Positions 8,486 to 16,730 are shown, counted from the stretch's first letter. The stretch is 64,000 nucleotides of DNA from JADCGM01 sp943370355 (GCA_943370355.1 CALRQP020000008.1:1-64000); one strand, 5' to 3'. Notes: generated by a model not told the origin, from the letters alone. Program-made: numbers and translations.

Positions 8486-9469
8486 TCAGACCGTGTCGTA
8501 AATGACTTCGAGGGTGGGCTTGGCGACGAACTCCTTGCCGCGCATGTCGGCCTGGGTTGCGGGCTTCAGCGTGAAGTCCGCTCCGGTTACATCGGCGCTG
8601 AACAGGTTGAGCAGGCCGTCCTGATCGAGCGGGGTCGGCCGCAGCGGCGGTGCTTCGGCGACATTGATCGCCAACTGCTCGAACAGCGACGCCCATTGGC
8701 CGCCGGGCTTGCCGATGATCTGATAATTGGCAGATTTCTTGCGGATATCCTCATTGGCCGGGATCGCGGTCAGGACGGGGATGCCAACCGCTTCGGCGAA
8801 CGCATTCGCCTCGCCGGTGCCGTCGTCCTTGTTGAGGATCATGCCGGCCACGCCGACATTGCCGCCCATCTTGCGGAAATATTCGACGGCCTTGCAGACA
8901 TTGTTCGCGACATAGAGCGACTGCAGGTCATTCGACGCGACGACGATGACCTTCTGGCACATGTCGCGGGCGATCGGCAGGCCGAAGCCGCCGCACACCA
9001 CGTCGCCAAGGAAGTCGAGCAGGACGTAATCGAAGCCCCATTCGTGGAAGCCCAATTTCTCCAGCGTCTCGAAGCCGTGGATGATGCCGCGCCCGCCGCA
9101 ACCGCGACCGACCTCGGGCCCGCCCAATTCCATCGCGAATACGCCGTCGCGCTGGAAGCACACATCCTCGATGCCGATCTCCTCGCCGGCCAGCTTCTTC
9201 TTCGAGCTGGTCTCGATGATCGTCGGCGTCGACTTGCCGCCGAACAGCAGGCTCGTCGTGTCCGACTTGGGATCGCAACCGATCAGCAGCACGCGCTTGC
9301 CCTGCTGCGCCATCATGTAGCTGAGATTTGCGAGCGCGAAGGATTTGCCCGACCCACCCTTGCCGTAAATCGCGATGATCTGCGTTTCCTTGGTCACCGG
9401 TCCGCTGTGCACGGGATCCGGTTCCTCATGCGCCTCGTCACGCAGCACGCCGGGGTCGAGCATGCTCAT
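8486..9469 (-). CDS. bchX: Chlorophyllide a reductase iron protein subunit X
   Basis: 327-residue NifH-like ATPase that delivers electrons to BchYZ. P-loop YGKGGSGKS (residues 35-43), the DPKSDTT switch region, and the two cysteines that bridge the dimer's 4Fe-4S cluster (GRGCGGRG, Cys124; GDVVCGGFG, Cys159) are all present. The acidic, Pro-containing N-terminal extension before the P-loop is usual for BchX compared with BchL. It overlaps the bchC stop by ATGA (9466-9469). Confidence 0.97.
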   Translation of the reverse strand: MSMLDPGVLRDEAHEEPDPVHSGPVTKETQIIAIYGKGGSGKSFALANLSYMMAQQGKRVLLIGCDPKSDTTSLLFGGKSTPTIIETSSKKKLAGEEIGIEDVCFQRDGVFAMELGGPEVGRGCGGRGIIHGFETLEKLGFHEWGFDYVLLDFLGDVVCGGFGLPIARDMCQKVIVVASNDLQSLYVANNVCKAVEYFRKMGGNVGVAGMILNKDDGTGEANAFAEAVGIPVLTAIPANEDIRKKSANYQIIGKPGGQWASLFEQLAINVAEAPPLRPTPLDQDGLLNLFSADVTGADFTLKPATQADMRGKEFVAKPTLEVIYDTV

Positions 9470-10392
9470 ATATGTCTCCAGTCGAGGACCATTTTCAGGC
9501 AGGACGGATCGCCGAAGGCGGCCGGATAGGCGTCCTCGGCGTCGGCAGCGTCGCGCACATGGCTGATCAGCCCGTCGAGCTCGAGCAGGCCCATGTCGAC
9601 GAGTTCGAGCGTCGCCGTGATGTCGGCCGGCGCGAATTCTGCGGCGATGCGCATCTTCGCTTCGCGCATGAAAGCATGCGGGAAGGCGAAGGACAGCCGG
9701 TCGTAGAAGCCGGCGAGCACGACTTCGCCGCCCTTGCGGATCCGGCCGAAGGCGAGGTCGAGAATGTCGGCCGCACCACTCGCGTCGTAGATGGTCGTGT
9801 AGTCACGGCGCTGGTCGGTGGCGGGATCGATCACCGCATAGCCGAAGCCGTCGCGCCGGTCGGGATTGGTTTCCCACACCGTCGGCGTGTCGCCGCCGCA
9901 CGCGACGGTGATGCGCGCCAGCAGGCGGCCGAGGATGCCGTGGCCGATGATCAGGTCGGGCGCGGCGCCGCCTTTGATCGCATGATAGGCGGTGGCGGCC
10001 AGCGCGACGAGGATGCCGTCGCTGCCAAGCGATTCATCGATGGTGACGGCGCGCGCGGCTGGCATGATCACGGTCTTGGCGGTGCCGCCGAACAGGCCGC
10101 GTGCATCCTGGTAGCAATTGGCGCCGGGGACGAAGACACATTCGCCGATGCGGTCGCGCGCTTCTATTCCAGCGTCAACGATCCGGCCGACCGACTCATA
10201 TCCCGGGACGAGCGGGTAGCCCATGCCGGGGAAGCTCGGCATCCGGCCGGTCCACAGCAGCTTCTCGGTGCCCGAGCTGACTCCGCTCCAGTCGATTTCG
10301 ACGCGAACGTCATTAGGGCCCATCGGGTTCAGAGCGAGGGAGCGCAGTGAGAGCCGTTCCGGCGCCTCCAGTATGACCGCCAACGCGTCCAT
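9466..10392 (-). CDS. bchC: 3-hydroxyethyl bacteriochlorophyllide a dehydrogenase
   Basis: 308 residues. Zinc-independent MDR-type dehydrogenase that oxidises the C3 hydroxyethyl group to acetyl. Recognised by MDALAVILEAPERLSLRSLAL at the start and SGVSSGTEKLLWTGRMPSFPGMGYPLVPGYESVG, split here by residue runs typical of BchC, plus DLIIGHGILGRLLARI as the nucleotide-binding glycine motif. The start at 10392 follows GGGAGGGAAGTGT. First gene of bchCXYZ-pufBALMC, directly downstream of a tandem PpsR-type operator and a promoter-like TTGACA. Confidence 0.96.
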   Translation of the reverse strand: MDALAVILEAPERLSLRSLALNPMGPNDVRVEIDWSGVSSGTEKLLWTGRMPSFPGMGYPLVPGYESVGRIVDAGIEARDRIGECVFVPGANCYQDARGLFGGTAKTVIMPAARAVTIDESLGSDGILVALAATAYHAIKGGAAPDLIIGHGILGRLLARITVACGGDTPTVWETNPDRRDGFGYAVIDPATDQRRDYTTIYDASGAADILDLAFGRIRKGGEVVLAGFYDRLSFAFPHAFMREAKMRIAAEFAPADITATLELVDMGLLELDGLISHVRDAADAEDAYPAAFGDPSCLKMVLDWRHI

Positions 10393-10441
10393 ACACTTCC
10401 CTCCCCTCCAGCGCGGCGTCCTGAACGGACTCCATCGACAA

Positions 10442-10459
10442 CGTAACTCTACCCTTACA
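10442..10459. promoter_or_regulatory. PpsR/CrtJ-type operator, promoter-proximal copy at bchC
   Basis: The site fits the TGT-N12-ACA pattern with one change; on the minus strand it reads TGTAAGGGTAGAGTTACG. It lies exactly 8 bases from a perfect copy (10468-10485). Tandem sites with this spacing are the known layout at the Rhodobacter bchC promoter. Confidence 0.7.
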
Positions 10460-10473
10460 CTGTTTGTTGTCAA
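10445..10473 (-). promoter_or_regulatory. Candidate bchC promoter
   Basis: On the minus strand TTGACA (10473-10468) is a perfect -35 hexamer. A spacing of 16-17 bases leads to TAGAGT/AGAGTT, a weak -10. The hexamer overlaps the distal PpsR-type operator, so repressor binding would block polymerase. Confidence 0.55.
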
Positions 10474-10485
10474 CCGGACTGGACA
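10468..10485. promoter_or_regulatory. PpsR/CrtJ-type operator, distal copy at bchC
   Basis: A perfect TGT-N12-ACA site extended to TGTC...GACA. It overlaps the TTGACA -35 element. PpsR/CrtJ represses bch, crt and puc genes under oxygen or light by cooperative binding to such pairs. The ppsR gene itself is not in the window. Confidence 0.78.
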
Positions 10486-10491
10486 GTATCG

Positions 10492-11616
10492 TTACCGCGT
10501 TGCGACAATTGCGCAGGCATTGAGGGGCATCGCGGTGCGCAAAAGTTTCGATTTCGCGAAGCCTGCCGCGCGCAGCATTGCAACAATTTCCGCAGAACTC
10601 CGCGGTCTTCCGGACCCCATCGCCAGCAGATAGAAGCCGAAATAGGCGTCGCCAGCAGGCTCAGCGCCGGGCGTTTGCGCCATTGGTTCGGCGATGAGCA
10701 GCGTGCCACCCACCGGCAATGCGGCGTGAATGCTGCGCAGCAATTTCAGCGCCGGACCATCGTCATGGTCGTGGAGAACGCGAATCAGCGAGATGATATC
10801 GTGCCCCTCGGGCAGCGGATCAGCGAGGAAATTGCCTCCGTAGATTTGCGTACGCGGCGTAAGACCCGCAGCCGCGAGTCGATCATTCGCCCGCTGTCCA
10901 ACGGCGGGCAGATCGAACAGCGCCAACCGGAGCCCCGGAACTGCGCTGCCGACTGCGGAAAGAAACGCCCCTTCCCCACCCCCGACATCCATCAAGCTTT
11001 GGTGGCGGCCAAAGTCGTAGGCGTCGATCACCTGCCGCGCGACCAGCGGTTGCGATGCCGCCATCAGCGCCGAATAGGCGGCAACGGCTGCACTTTCCCC
11101 CTCGCCCGGCGACTCGGCATAATTCCAGAGAGACGACAGCTGCCCGCCGCCACCGCCGCGCTTGAGCAGCGCAACCGGATCGGCGAGGTCGGCATAGAGC
11201 AGCCGATGATGCGCAACCATCTCGGCAATGCCGCGATTGCCGCGCAGCGCCGCGCCGGCGATGCCCAATACCCAATGGGACTCGAGCGGCTCGACCAGCT
11301 CAAGCGCTGCCGCAGCCCGCAGCAATCGCTCTGCGCCTGCCAGCGGGAGACCCGTGTGCATGGCCACGCTCTCGGCATCGCGGGGCCCATCTGCGAGCAG
11401 TTCAAAGAGACCGGTTTCGATGCACGCCGCCAGAATCTGCGAGTAGGTGAACCCCGCAACGAGATCGAACAGCGCCCGCGCGCGCTGCCGCGCGACCGGG
11501 CGGGTCAGCGGAAACCGTGCAGCAAAATGCTGGAAGCGCGGCGACGCCAGCAGGCGGTTGCGCCACGCCAACCAGCGCCCGCGCCACCCAAAATCGTCGT
11601 TGTTGGACGAAAGCAT
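10492..11616 (-). CDS. crtF: Hydroxyneurosporene / demethylspheroidene O-methyltransferase
   Basis: 374 residues. SAM-dependent methyltransferase that methylates the tertiary 1-hydroxyl of acyclic carotenoids in the spheroidene/spirilloxanthin pathway. An N-terminal winged-helix dimerisation region (LFDLVAGFTYSQILAACIETGLFELL) precedes the SAM site SLMDVGGGEGAFLSAV and a C-terminal LHDHDDGPALKLLRSIHAALPVGG core, split here for length. The start at 11616 has no clear Shine-Dalgarno sequence; a PpsR-type operator lies immediately upstream. It is divergent from crtD and reads toward bchC, so it may feed the bch-puf transcript. Confidence 0.93.
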   Translation of the reverse strand: MLSSNNDDFGWRGRWLAWRNRLLASPRFQHFAARFPLTRPVARQRARALFDLVAGFTYSQILAACIETGLFELLADGPRDAESVAMHTGLPLAGAERLLRAAAALELVEPLESHWVLGIAGAALRGNRGIAEMVAHHRLLYADLADPVALLKRGGGGGQLSSLWNYAESPGEGESAAVAAYSALMAASQPLVARQVIDAYDFGRHQSLMDVGGGEGAFLSAVGSAVPGLRLALFDLPAVGQRANDRLAAAGLTPRTQIYGGNFLADPLPEGHDIISLIRVLHDHDDGPALKLLRSIHAALPVGGTLLIAEPMAQTPGAEPAGDAYFGFYLLAMGSGRPRSSAEIVAMLRAAGFAKSKLLRTAMPLNACAIVATR

Positions 11617-11617
11617 G

Positions 11618-11635
11618 TGTCCAGCAGTGTGGACA
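11618..11635. promoter_or_regulatory. PpsR/CrtJ-type operator between crtF and crtD
   Basis: TGTCCAGCAGTGTGGACA is a perfect TGT-N12-ACA palindrome with six-base arms (TGTCCA/TGGACA). It lies in the 53-base divergent spacer, one base from the crtF start, so a bound repressor could control both directions. Confidence 0.78.
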
Positions 11636-11669
11636 GGTGATAGCCTCGGGTCAATTGGGGGAGGTCCGG

Positions 11670-13223
11670 GTGGCCGACGAACATGTCGTCGTAATCGGAG
11701 CAGGCGTTGGCGGGCTGGTCAGCGCCGCCCTTCTCGCGGCGCGCGGCTGTGACGTGACACTCGTCGAAGCTGCCTTGGGACCCGGCGGGAAACTCAGCGC
11801 CGTCACTGTCGATGGTGTCGCGATCGACGGTGGCCCGACCGTGTTCACAATGAAGCAGGTGTTCGAGGAGATATTCGAGCAGTGTGGTCAATCACTCGGC
11901 GATCATGTCAACCTGCGCCCTGCGACAACATTGGCGCGTCACGCCTGGGGCGAGGCGAGGCTCGACCTGTTCGCCGACCCGCTTGCCAGCGAAGCGGCGA
12001 TCGGCGCTTTCGCCGGAGCCGCGGAAGCGCGCGGCTACCGGGCTTTCCGCGCTGAGGCGAAGCGCCTATTCGAAGCGGTCGAGCAGCCGTTCCTGCGCGG
12101 CCCCAAGCCCGACTTGCTCACACTCGGCTGGCGCATGGGGATTCGCGGCTTTGCCGACTATTGCAACCTACGGGCCTTCCGCTCCCTGTGGGGCGCACTC
12201 GGCGGCTATTTCCGCGATCCGCGCCTCCAGCAATTGTTCGGGCGCTATTCGACCTATTGTGGGTCCTCGCCGTTCCAGACGCCCGCCACGCTGATGCTGA
12301 TCGCGCATGTCGAGGCGAGCGGCGTCTGGCTCATCGACGGCGGCATGCACCGGCTCGCCAAGGCGCTCGAATCGCTCGGACGATCGACCGGCGTCCGGTT
12401 CAAATATGATGCACCGATCCGCGAAATCCTCGTCGAACGCGGCCGCGCGGCTGGCGTTGTCCTGGCAACCGGCGAACGGATCGCGGCAACCAAAGTCGTC
12501 TGCAATGCCGATCCGGCAGCGATCGGCGCTGGCCGGTTTGGTGATGCAGTGCGCCACGCCGTTGCGCCGGTGCCGCCGTCCCGCCGCTCGCTCGGTGCCA
12601 TGGTCTGGACCGCCAATGCTGCGACGGACGGCTTCGCGCTCGCGCGACACAATGTCTTTTTCTCGAAAGATTACCGCGCGGAATTTGCCGCGCTCGCGGC
12701 GGGACGGCTCGCCGACCACCCGAGCGTCTACATCTGCGCGCAGGACCGCGACGACTCGGGCGGCGCAGCAGGCGCACGCGAACGCCTCCAGATCATCGTC
12801 AATGCGCCCGCCAATGGCGACGGCACCGGCTTCACTCCAGCGGAGATCGAACAATGTACGCAGCAGATGCTGGCCGCAGTTTCGCGGGCGGGACTTTCGC
12901 TCGATCTGGGGGACTCAGCGAGGCTGGCGACACCGCGCGAGTTCGAGAGCCGCTTTCCCTCGACGGGTGGAGCCCTTTATGGACCGGCCTCGCACGGGTG
13001 GGCGGCCTCCTTCCGCCGGCAAGGCAGCCGGACACGGATCCCTGGGCTCTACTGCGCGGGCGGGAGCACCCATCCCGGCGCGGGCGTCCCGATGGCGGCG
13101 CTGTCCGGCCAACTAGCCGCCGGATGCTTGCTCAAGGACCGCGCTTCGACGTCGCGGTCGATGCGAATGGCTATTCCTGGTGGTATGTCGACGCAACCAG
13201 CGCAGACGGCCGCTACGGGCTGA
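11670..13223 (+). CDS. crtD: Methoxyneurosporene (hydroxyneurosporene) 3,4-desaturase
   Basis: 517 residues of the CrtI/CrtD FAD-dependent phytoene-desaturase family. The N-terminal dinucleotide-binding motif VVVIGAGVGGLVSAALLAAR and the C-terminal LYCAGGSTHPGAGVPMA, a family signature, are both present. Neighbouring crtC and crtF make CrtD (rather than CrtI) the best call: it introduces the C3-C4 double bond after hydration of the end group. The GTG at 11670 was chosen because GGGGGAGG lies six bases upstream. The last ~33 codons overlap crtC by 100 bases, an unusually long same-strand overlap. Confidence 0.92.
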   Translation: MADEHVVVIGAGVGGLVSAALLAARGCDVTLVEAALGPGGKLSAVTVDGVAIDGGPTVFTMKQVFEEIFEQCGQSLGDHVNLRPATTLARHAWGEARLDLFADPLASEAAIGAFAGAAEARGYRAFRAEAKRLFEAVEQPFLRGPKPDLLTLGWRMGIRGFADYCNLRAFRSLWGALGGYFRDPRLQQLFGRYSTYCGSSPFQTPATLMLIAHVEASGVWLIDGGMHRLAKALESLGRSTGVRFKYDAPIREILVERGRAAGVVLATGERIAATKVVCNADPAAIGAGRFGDAVRHAVAPVPPSRRSLGAMVWTANAATDGFALARHNVFFSKDYRAEFAALAAGRLADHPSVYICAQDRDDSGGAAGARERLQIIVNAPANGDGTGFTPAEIEQCTQQMLAAVSRAGLSLDLGDSARLATPREFESRFPSTGGALYGPASHGWAASFRRQGSRTRIPGLYCAGGSTHPGAGVPMAALSGQLAAGCLLKDRASTSRSMRMAIPGGMSTQPAQTAATG

Positions 13224-14056
13224 CCATCATCGCCTTCATCGGCAGCGTCTTCTCGCCCTATTACAAGCTCAGCGGGCGTGGGCGGCCCGACAATCACTGC
13301 GCGATCAATGTCTCGCTGACCGGCCCGCGCGGCAGCGCTTGGGCGATGACCGAACGGGGGGCGCATCGCGTGCGTCGCGATGCGGACAGTTTCATGGTTG
13401 GGCCGAGCGGGCTGAGCTGGGACGGCGACACGCTGGTCATCGACATCGCCGAAGTCTCCGCGCCGCTACCCTACAAGGTGCGTGGCACCGTGCGGGTACG
13501 GCCCGAGATGATCGGCACGACCGCCTTTGCGCTCGATCCCGCTGGCCGGCATCGCTGGCACCCCGTTGCCCCGCGCGCGCATGTCGAGGTGGAGATGAGC
13601 CACCCCGATATCAGCTGGACTGGCGGCGGCTATTTCGACTCGAACTTCGGCGATGAACCGCTTGAGGACGGTTTCAACGACTGGCACTGGTCACGTGCGC
13701 ATCTCAAAAGCGACGTCGCGGTGCTCTACGAAGGGCGTCGCCGGGATGGCACCCCGTTCGATTTGGCGCTGCGGTTCGACCGGCAGGGACGCTGGCACGA
13801 TGTCATGCAACCCGCGCCCGCCAGATTGCCGCGCAGCGGCTGGCTCGTTGAGCGCGCCACCCGCGCCGCCGCGGGCTACACACCCAAAATTCTCAAGACC
13901 TGGATCGATGCGCCCTTTTACGCGCGGTCCGCGCTGGCGACGCGCCTGTTCGGGGAGAATGTCCAGGCGGTGCACGAAAGCCTGTCGCTGGGGCGGTTCC
14001 GATCACCGGTCGTCCAGTCGATGCTCCCCTACCGGATGCCCCGTGCCTTCTGGTGA
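13124..14056 (+). CDS. crtC: Carotenoid 1,2-hydratase (hydroxyneurosporene synthase)
   Basis: 310 residues. Adds water across the terminal double bond of neurosporene or lycopene, the step before CrtD and CrtF. Typical family segments are GYSWWYVDATSADGRYGLTI, AFIGSVFSPYYKLSGR and GYFDSNFGDEPLEDGFNDWHWSRA, the last slightly longer than one motif block. The start at 13124 lies inside the crtD 3' end; no later ATG keeps the conserved N-terminus. The 3' end overlaps, on the opposite strand, a small membrane-protein gene. Confidence 0.93.
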   Translation: MLAQGPRFDVAVDANGYSWWYVDATSADGRYGLTIIAFIGSVFSPYYKLSGRGRPDNHCAINVSLTGPRGSAWAMTERGAHRVRRDADSFMVGPSGLSWDGDTLVIDIAEVSAPLPYKVRGTVRVRPEMIGTTAFALDPAGRHRWHPVAPRAHVEVEMSHPDISWTGGGYFDSNFGDEPLEDGFNDWHWSRAHLKSDVAVLYEGRRRDGTPFDLALRFDRQGRWHDVMQPAPARLPRSGWLVERATRAAAGYTPKILKTWIDAPFYARSALATRLFGENVQAVHESLSLGRFRSPVVQSMLPYRMPRAFW

Positions 14057-14182
14057 CTGACGCTCTTTCGCTGCCTTGTCCTTGGCGATCTCGCGGTTGA
14101 TCGAAATGAGCTGCCAGATGCCAAAGCCGAGCGCCGGCACCGCGCCGATGAGCAGGTCGAACAGGCTGAAATAGCGGTTCAT
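14003..14182 (-). CDS. Small membrane protein downstream of bchO, unknown function
   Basis: 59 residues starting MNRYFSLFDLLIGAVPALGF: one hydrophobic segment (about residues 6-27) followed by a charged tail (NREIAKDKAAKE). Its ATG shares a base with the bchO stop (TGATG), which suggests translational coupling to bchO-bchD-bchI. A TTG one codon earlier is also open. The 3' part runs antisense to the last 54 bases of crtC. I do not recognise the family; a role in Mg-chelatase or pigment-complex assembly is only a guess from position. Confidence 0.6.
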   Translation of the reverse strand: MNRYFSLFDLLIGAVPALGFGIWQLISINREIAKDKAAKERQSPEGTGHPVGEHRLDDR

Positions 14183-15072
14183 CAATGTTGCTCTCCCACG
14201 AATTGGGCGATGATCGCGGCGACTTCGTCCGGCCGTTCCTCATGCGCCAGATGGCCGAGGCCCGGCAGGCTGATCAACCGCGTGTTGCCGATCAGCGCCA
14301 CGGCCTCCTGAGCATTGGCCAGCGGAATCGCCGGATCCTTCTCGCCATGTACGAGCAATAGAGGCGTCTGGAGGCGCGGCAGGTCCCGCTTCAGCGCCGG
14401 CAGGTCCCAATCGGCCATCATGGTCACAGCGCCTGCGCAATGCGCCGGAGTTCGGAACAGCCGTTCGTAACAGGCGATGCCCTCGGCATCGATCTTGGAC
14501 CCGGTACTGCGGGCGAGGAAGCGCGCGGTCTCGCCGCTGGTCCGAGCCATGCCCGCGAAGAAGTGCGGCGCGAGCGGATTGACGAACAGCAGCCGCGCCA
14601 GCGTTGGAAACAGTTTTGCTCCGAGACCGGACAAGGGCAGCAGCGCCGCGCCGAGGCCCACGATGGACTGGGGCGCAGCGAGTCCGTCTAGCGTCATGCG
14701 GACAGCAATCGCCGCGCCCGCGGAATGCCCGATAAGATGCCGGGGCGAAATTTCGATCGTGGTCAAAAGCGTCGCAACCGCACGGGACATTGCGGCCATC
14801 GACAAACCGCCAGCAGGTCGGCCGGTCGTGAAACCGTGGCCGGGCAGATCGGGCGCGACGACGCGGAAGCGCGTCGCGAGCAGCGGCGCGAGCGCGCGCC
14901 AGCTGTGCGTGGCCGCCCCCGTTCCGTGAAGCAGCAACAGGATCGGTGCGTCCGGGTCGTCAGGCCCCATGTCCTGAACATGCCAGCGCAGGCCGCCGCT
15001 ATCGACGAAACGGCTGCTGGCGCGGTTTGGCCAGTCGCGGCCCTCGACCGACCAGCGCGGTCCGGCGCTCAT
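14182..15072 (-). CDS. bchO: Alpha/beta hydrolase of the Mg-chelatase operon
   Basis: 296 residues. Alpha/beta-hydrolase fold with the oxyanion HGTGAATHSW motif, nucleophile elbow GHSAGA (Ser117), an acid in HGEKDPAIP and a histidine in LPGLGHLAHEE. BchO is a conserved photosynthesis-cluster protein linked by position to magnesium insertion; its substrate is not established. It overlaps bchD upstream by ATGA (15069-15072), in the order bchI-bchD-bchO. Confidence 0.92.
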   Translation of the reverse strand: MSAGPRWSVEGRDWPNRASSRFVDSGGLRWHVQDMGPDDPDAPILLLLHGTGAATHSWRALAPLLATRFRVVAPDLPGHGFTTGRPAGGLSMAAMSRAVATLLTTIEISPRHLIGHSAGAAIAVRMTLDGLAAPQSIVGLGAALLPLSGLGAKLFPTLARLLFVNPLAPHFFAGMARTSGETARFLARSTGSKIDAEGIACYERLFRTPAHCAGAVTMMADWDLPALKRDLPRLQTPLLLVHGEKDPAIPLANAQEAVALIGNTRLISLPGLGHLAHEERPDEVAAIIAQFVGEQH

Positions 15073-16730
15073 ACGGGCTGCGCCGCCCGCACGGCGGCAT
15101 GCATCGTCGCTGCATCGGCACGCGGCAACGGCAGATAGCGCGCGCCCATCGCGGCGGCGAGCGCCGCGCCCTCCGGCCGAGGCCGCGCCGAAATATCGAC
15201 GAACGCCGACGCGATCCCCGCAGCGCCAATCGCCTTCGCGGCCATTGTCGCATCAGCCTCGGCGGCGCTGCGCACCATGCTGCCGTCGGCGGCGATATTG
15301 GCGCGGCCATCGGTCAGCACGACGACGAAGGGCGTCCGCCCCCGCCCGCGCGCCGCTTCTGCGAGCTCGCGCGCCGCATTGAGCCCGGCCGCCAGCGGTG
15401 TACCGCCGCCGCCCGGCAGTTCCGCAAGCGAACGCCGTGCCCGCGCCAGCGACCGTGTCGGCGGCAGCAAAAGTTCGGCGGTGGTGCCGCGAAAGGCGAC
15501 GAGGGCAACCTGCGCGCGCTTCACATAGGCTTCGGCGAGCAACAGCTCGACCGCGCCCTTCGCCTCGGCCAATCGGGCGAGCGCCGACGACCCCGATGCA
15601 TCGACGGCGAAAATCGTCGTCGCCTCGGCCCGCGTCTCGAACCGCCGGATGCGCAGATCGTCGCGACGGATGCGCACACGGCCATCGCCGCCACTGCGCA
15701 GTTTCTGCCAGGGCGCAGCGGCAATGAGCGTATCGATCAGGCTGAGCCGGAGCCCGCCGCGCGGACTGCCGGCGCGTGTCCCCTTTGGACGCCCGCGCTG
15801 CGCCGACTTGCGCCGCTCGCCCGCGCCGCTTGACCGGCTCGTCTTGCGGCTGCGCCCCGCAGCGATCTTTGCCAGCACATCGGGCGGCAGCGACGCCGCG
15901 ACCGCCGCGAGCACCACATCGGCCAGAGCCTCGGGCTCGCCGCGATCCTGCTCACTGTCGCCATCCTGCGCCTCGGGCGGCGGCGGAGCCTCGGCCTCGT
16001 CGGCGGGCCGCTCCGGCAGCCGCGTGGCGCGCGGTCCGAGCACGAGCCGCGCGACGAGCGCAACATCGTCGGCGTCAACGGCATCTTGCTCATGTAGTGC
16101 TGCCGATGCCCGCGCCGCCCGGATCGCGAACTGCGAAGCTCGTGCGGAATCGATGCCGAGCGCCAGAGCAGTGGCTGCGATGGCCTCCAACACCTCCCCA
16201 CTCACTGCCATCCCGGCCTCGAGCCGGGACCCAGCCGGCCGTGGTTCAGCCGCATCGGCCGGGTCCCGGCTCAAGGCCGGGATGACAGATGAGGGAACAG
16301 CGGACAGATCGACCCAAAACGCCAACCGCTCCAACAACGCCGCCGCCGGACGCTCCTCGGCCTCGATTCCATCATCGAGCAGCACCAGCGTGAACGCCGC
16401 ACCGCCGTCCATCGCCGTCGCAATCCGCGCGGCCGTGCCTTCCGGCAACCGCTCCGCCATCGGCACGACGAGCACGCCGTCGCCGATGTCCTCCAGCAGA
16501 CCACGCTGCATCACCGTCCGGCCGCTCGCCAGGGTCGCGGTCAGGTCGAGCCCGCCGCTCAGCCGCGACTCGTCGATATTGATCGGCAGCCGCCGGACCG
16601 CACGTCCCGCGGCAAGCGCGGTAACCACCGCATCGCGCGCCTCGCCGCCGCCGCGCAGTGCCAGCCCGCCCAGCCGCGGCTCAATCGCGCACAGCCGCGC
16701 CGCGAGCAGCGCGTCGTCGAGCGCGCTCAT
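15069..16730 (-). CDS. bchD: Magnesium chelatase subunit D
   Basis: 553 residues. Forms the AAA+ motor with BchI that drives Mg insertion into protoporphyrin IX by BchH. The N-terminal AAA-like half lacks a functional P-loop, as usual for BchD. An acidic/Pro-rich linker (about 215-265: EAPPPPEAQDGDSEQDRGEP) leads to a C-terminal von Willebrand A domain with a MIDAS motif (DASGSSA). Residues about 148-175 (SVIPALSRDPAD...SRLEAGMA) are not family sequence but the translation of an inserted palindromic repeat, kept in frame. It overlaps bchI by ATGA. Confidence 0.95.
   Translation of the reverse strand: MSALDDALLAARLCAIEPRLGGLALRGGGEARDAVVTALAAGRAVRRLPINIDESRLSGGLDLTATLASGRTVMQRGLLEDIGDGVLVVPMAERLPEGTAARIATAMDGGAAFTLVLLDDGIEAEERPAAALLERLAFWVDLSAVPSSVIPALSRDPADAAEPRPAGSRLEAGMAVSGEVLEAIAATALALGIDSARASQFAIRAARASAALHEQDAVDADDVALVARLVLGPRATRLPERPADEAEAPPPPEAQDGDSEQDRGEPEALADVVLAAVAASLPPDVLAKIAAGRSRKTSRSSGAGERRKSAQRGRPKGTRAGSPRGGLRLSLIDTLIAAAPWQKLRSGGDGRVRIRRDDLRIRRFETRAEATTIFAVDASGSSALARLAEAKGAVELLLAEAYVKRAQVALVAFRGTTAELLLPPTRSLARARRSLAELPGGGGTPLAAGLNAARELAEAARGRGRTPFVVVLTDGRANIAADGSMVRSAAEADATMAAKAIGAAGIASAFVDISARPRPEGAALAAAMGARYLPLPRADAATMHAAVRAAQPV
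16209..16284. repeat. REP-like palindromic element inserted in frame in bchD
   Basis: Two 24-base arms (16209-16232 and 16261-16284) are inverted copies with one mismatch; the core is CATCCCGGCCTCGAGCCGGG. Each arm is itself nearly palindromic. This resembles the short palindromes often seen between genes in sphingomonad genomes. Here it lies inside the coding sequence and translates to about 26 residues without stop codons. Confidence 0.8.
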
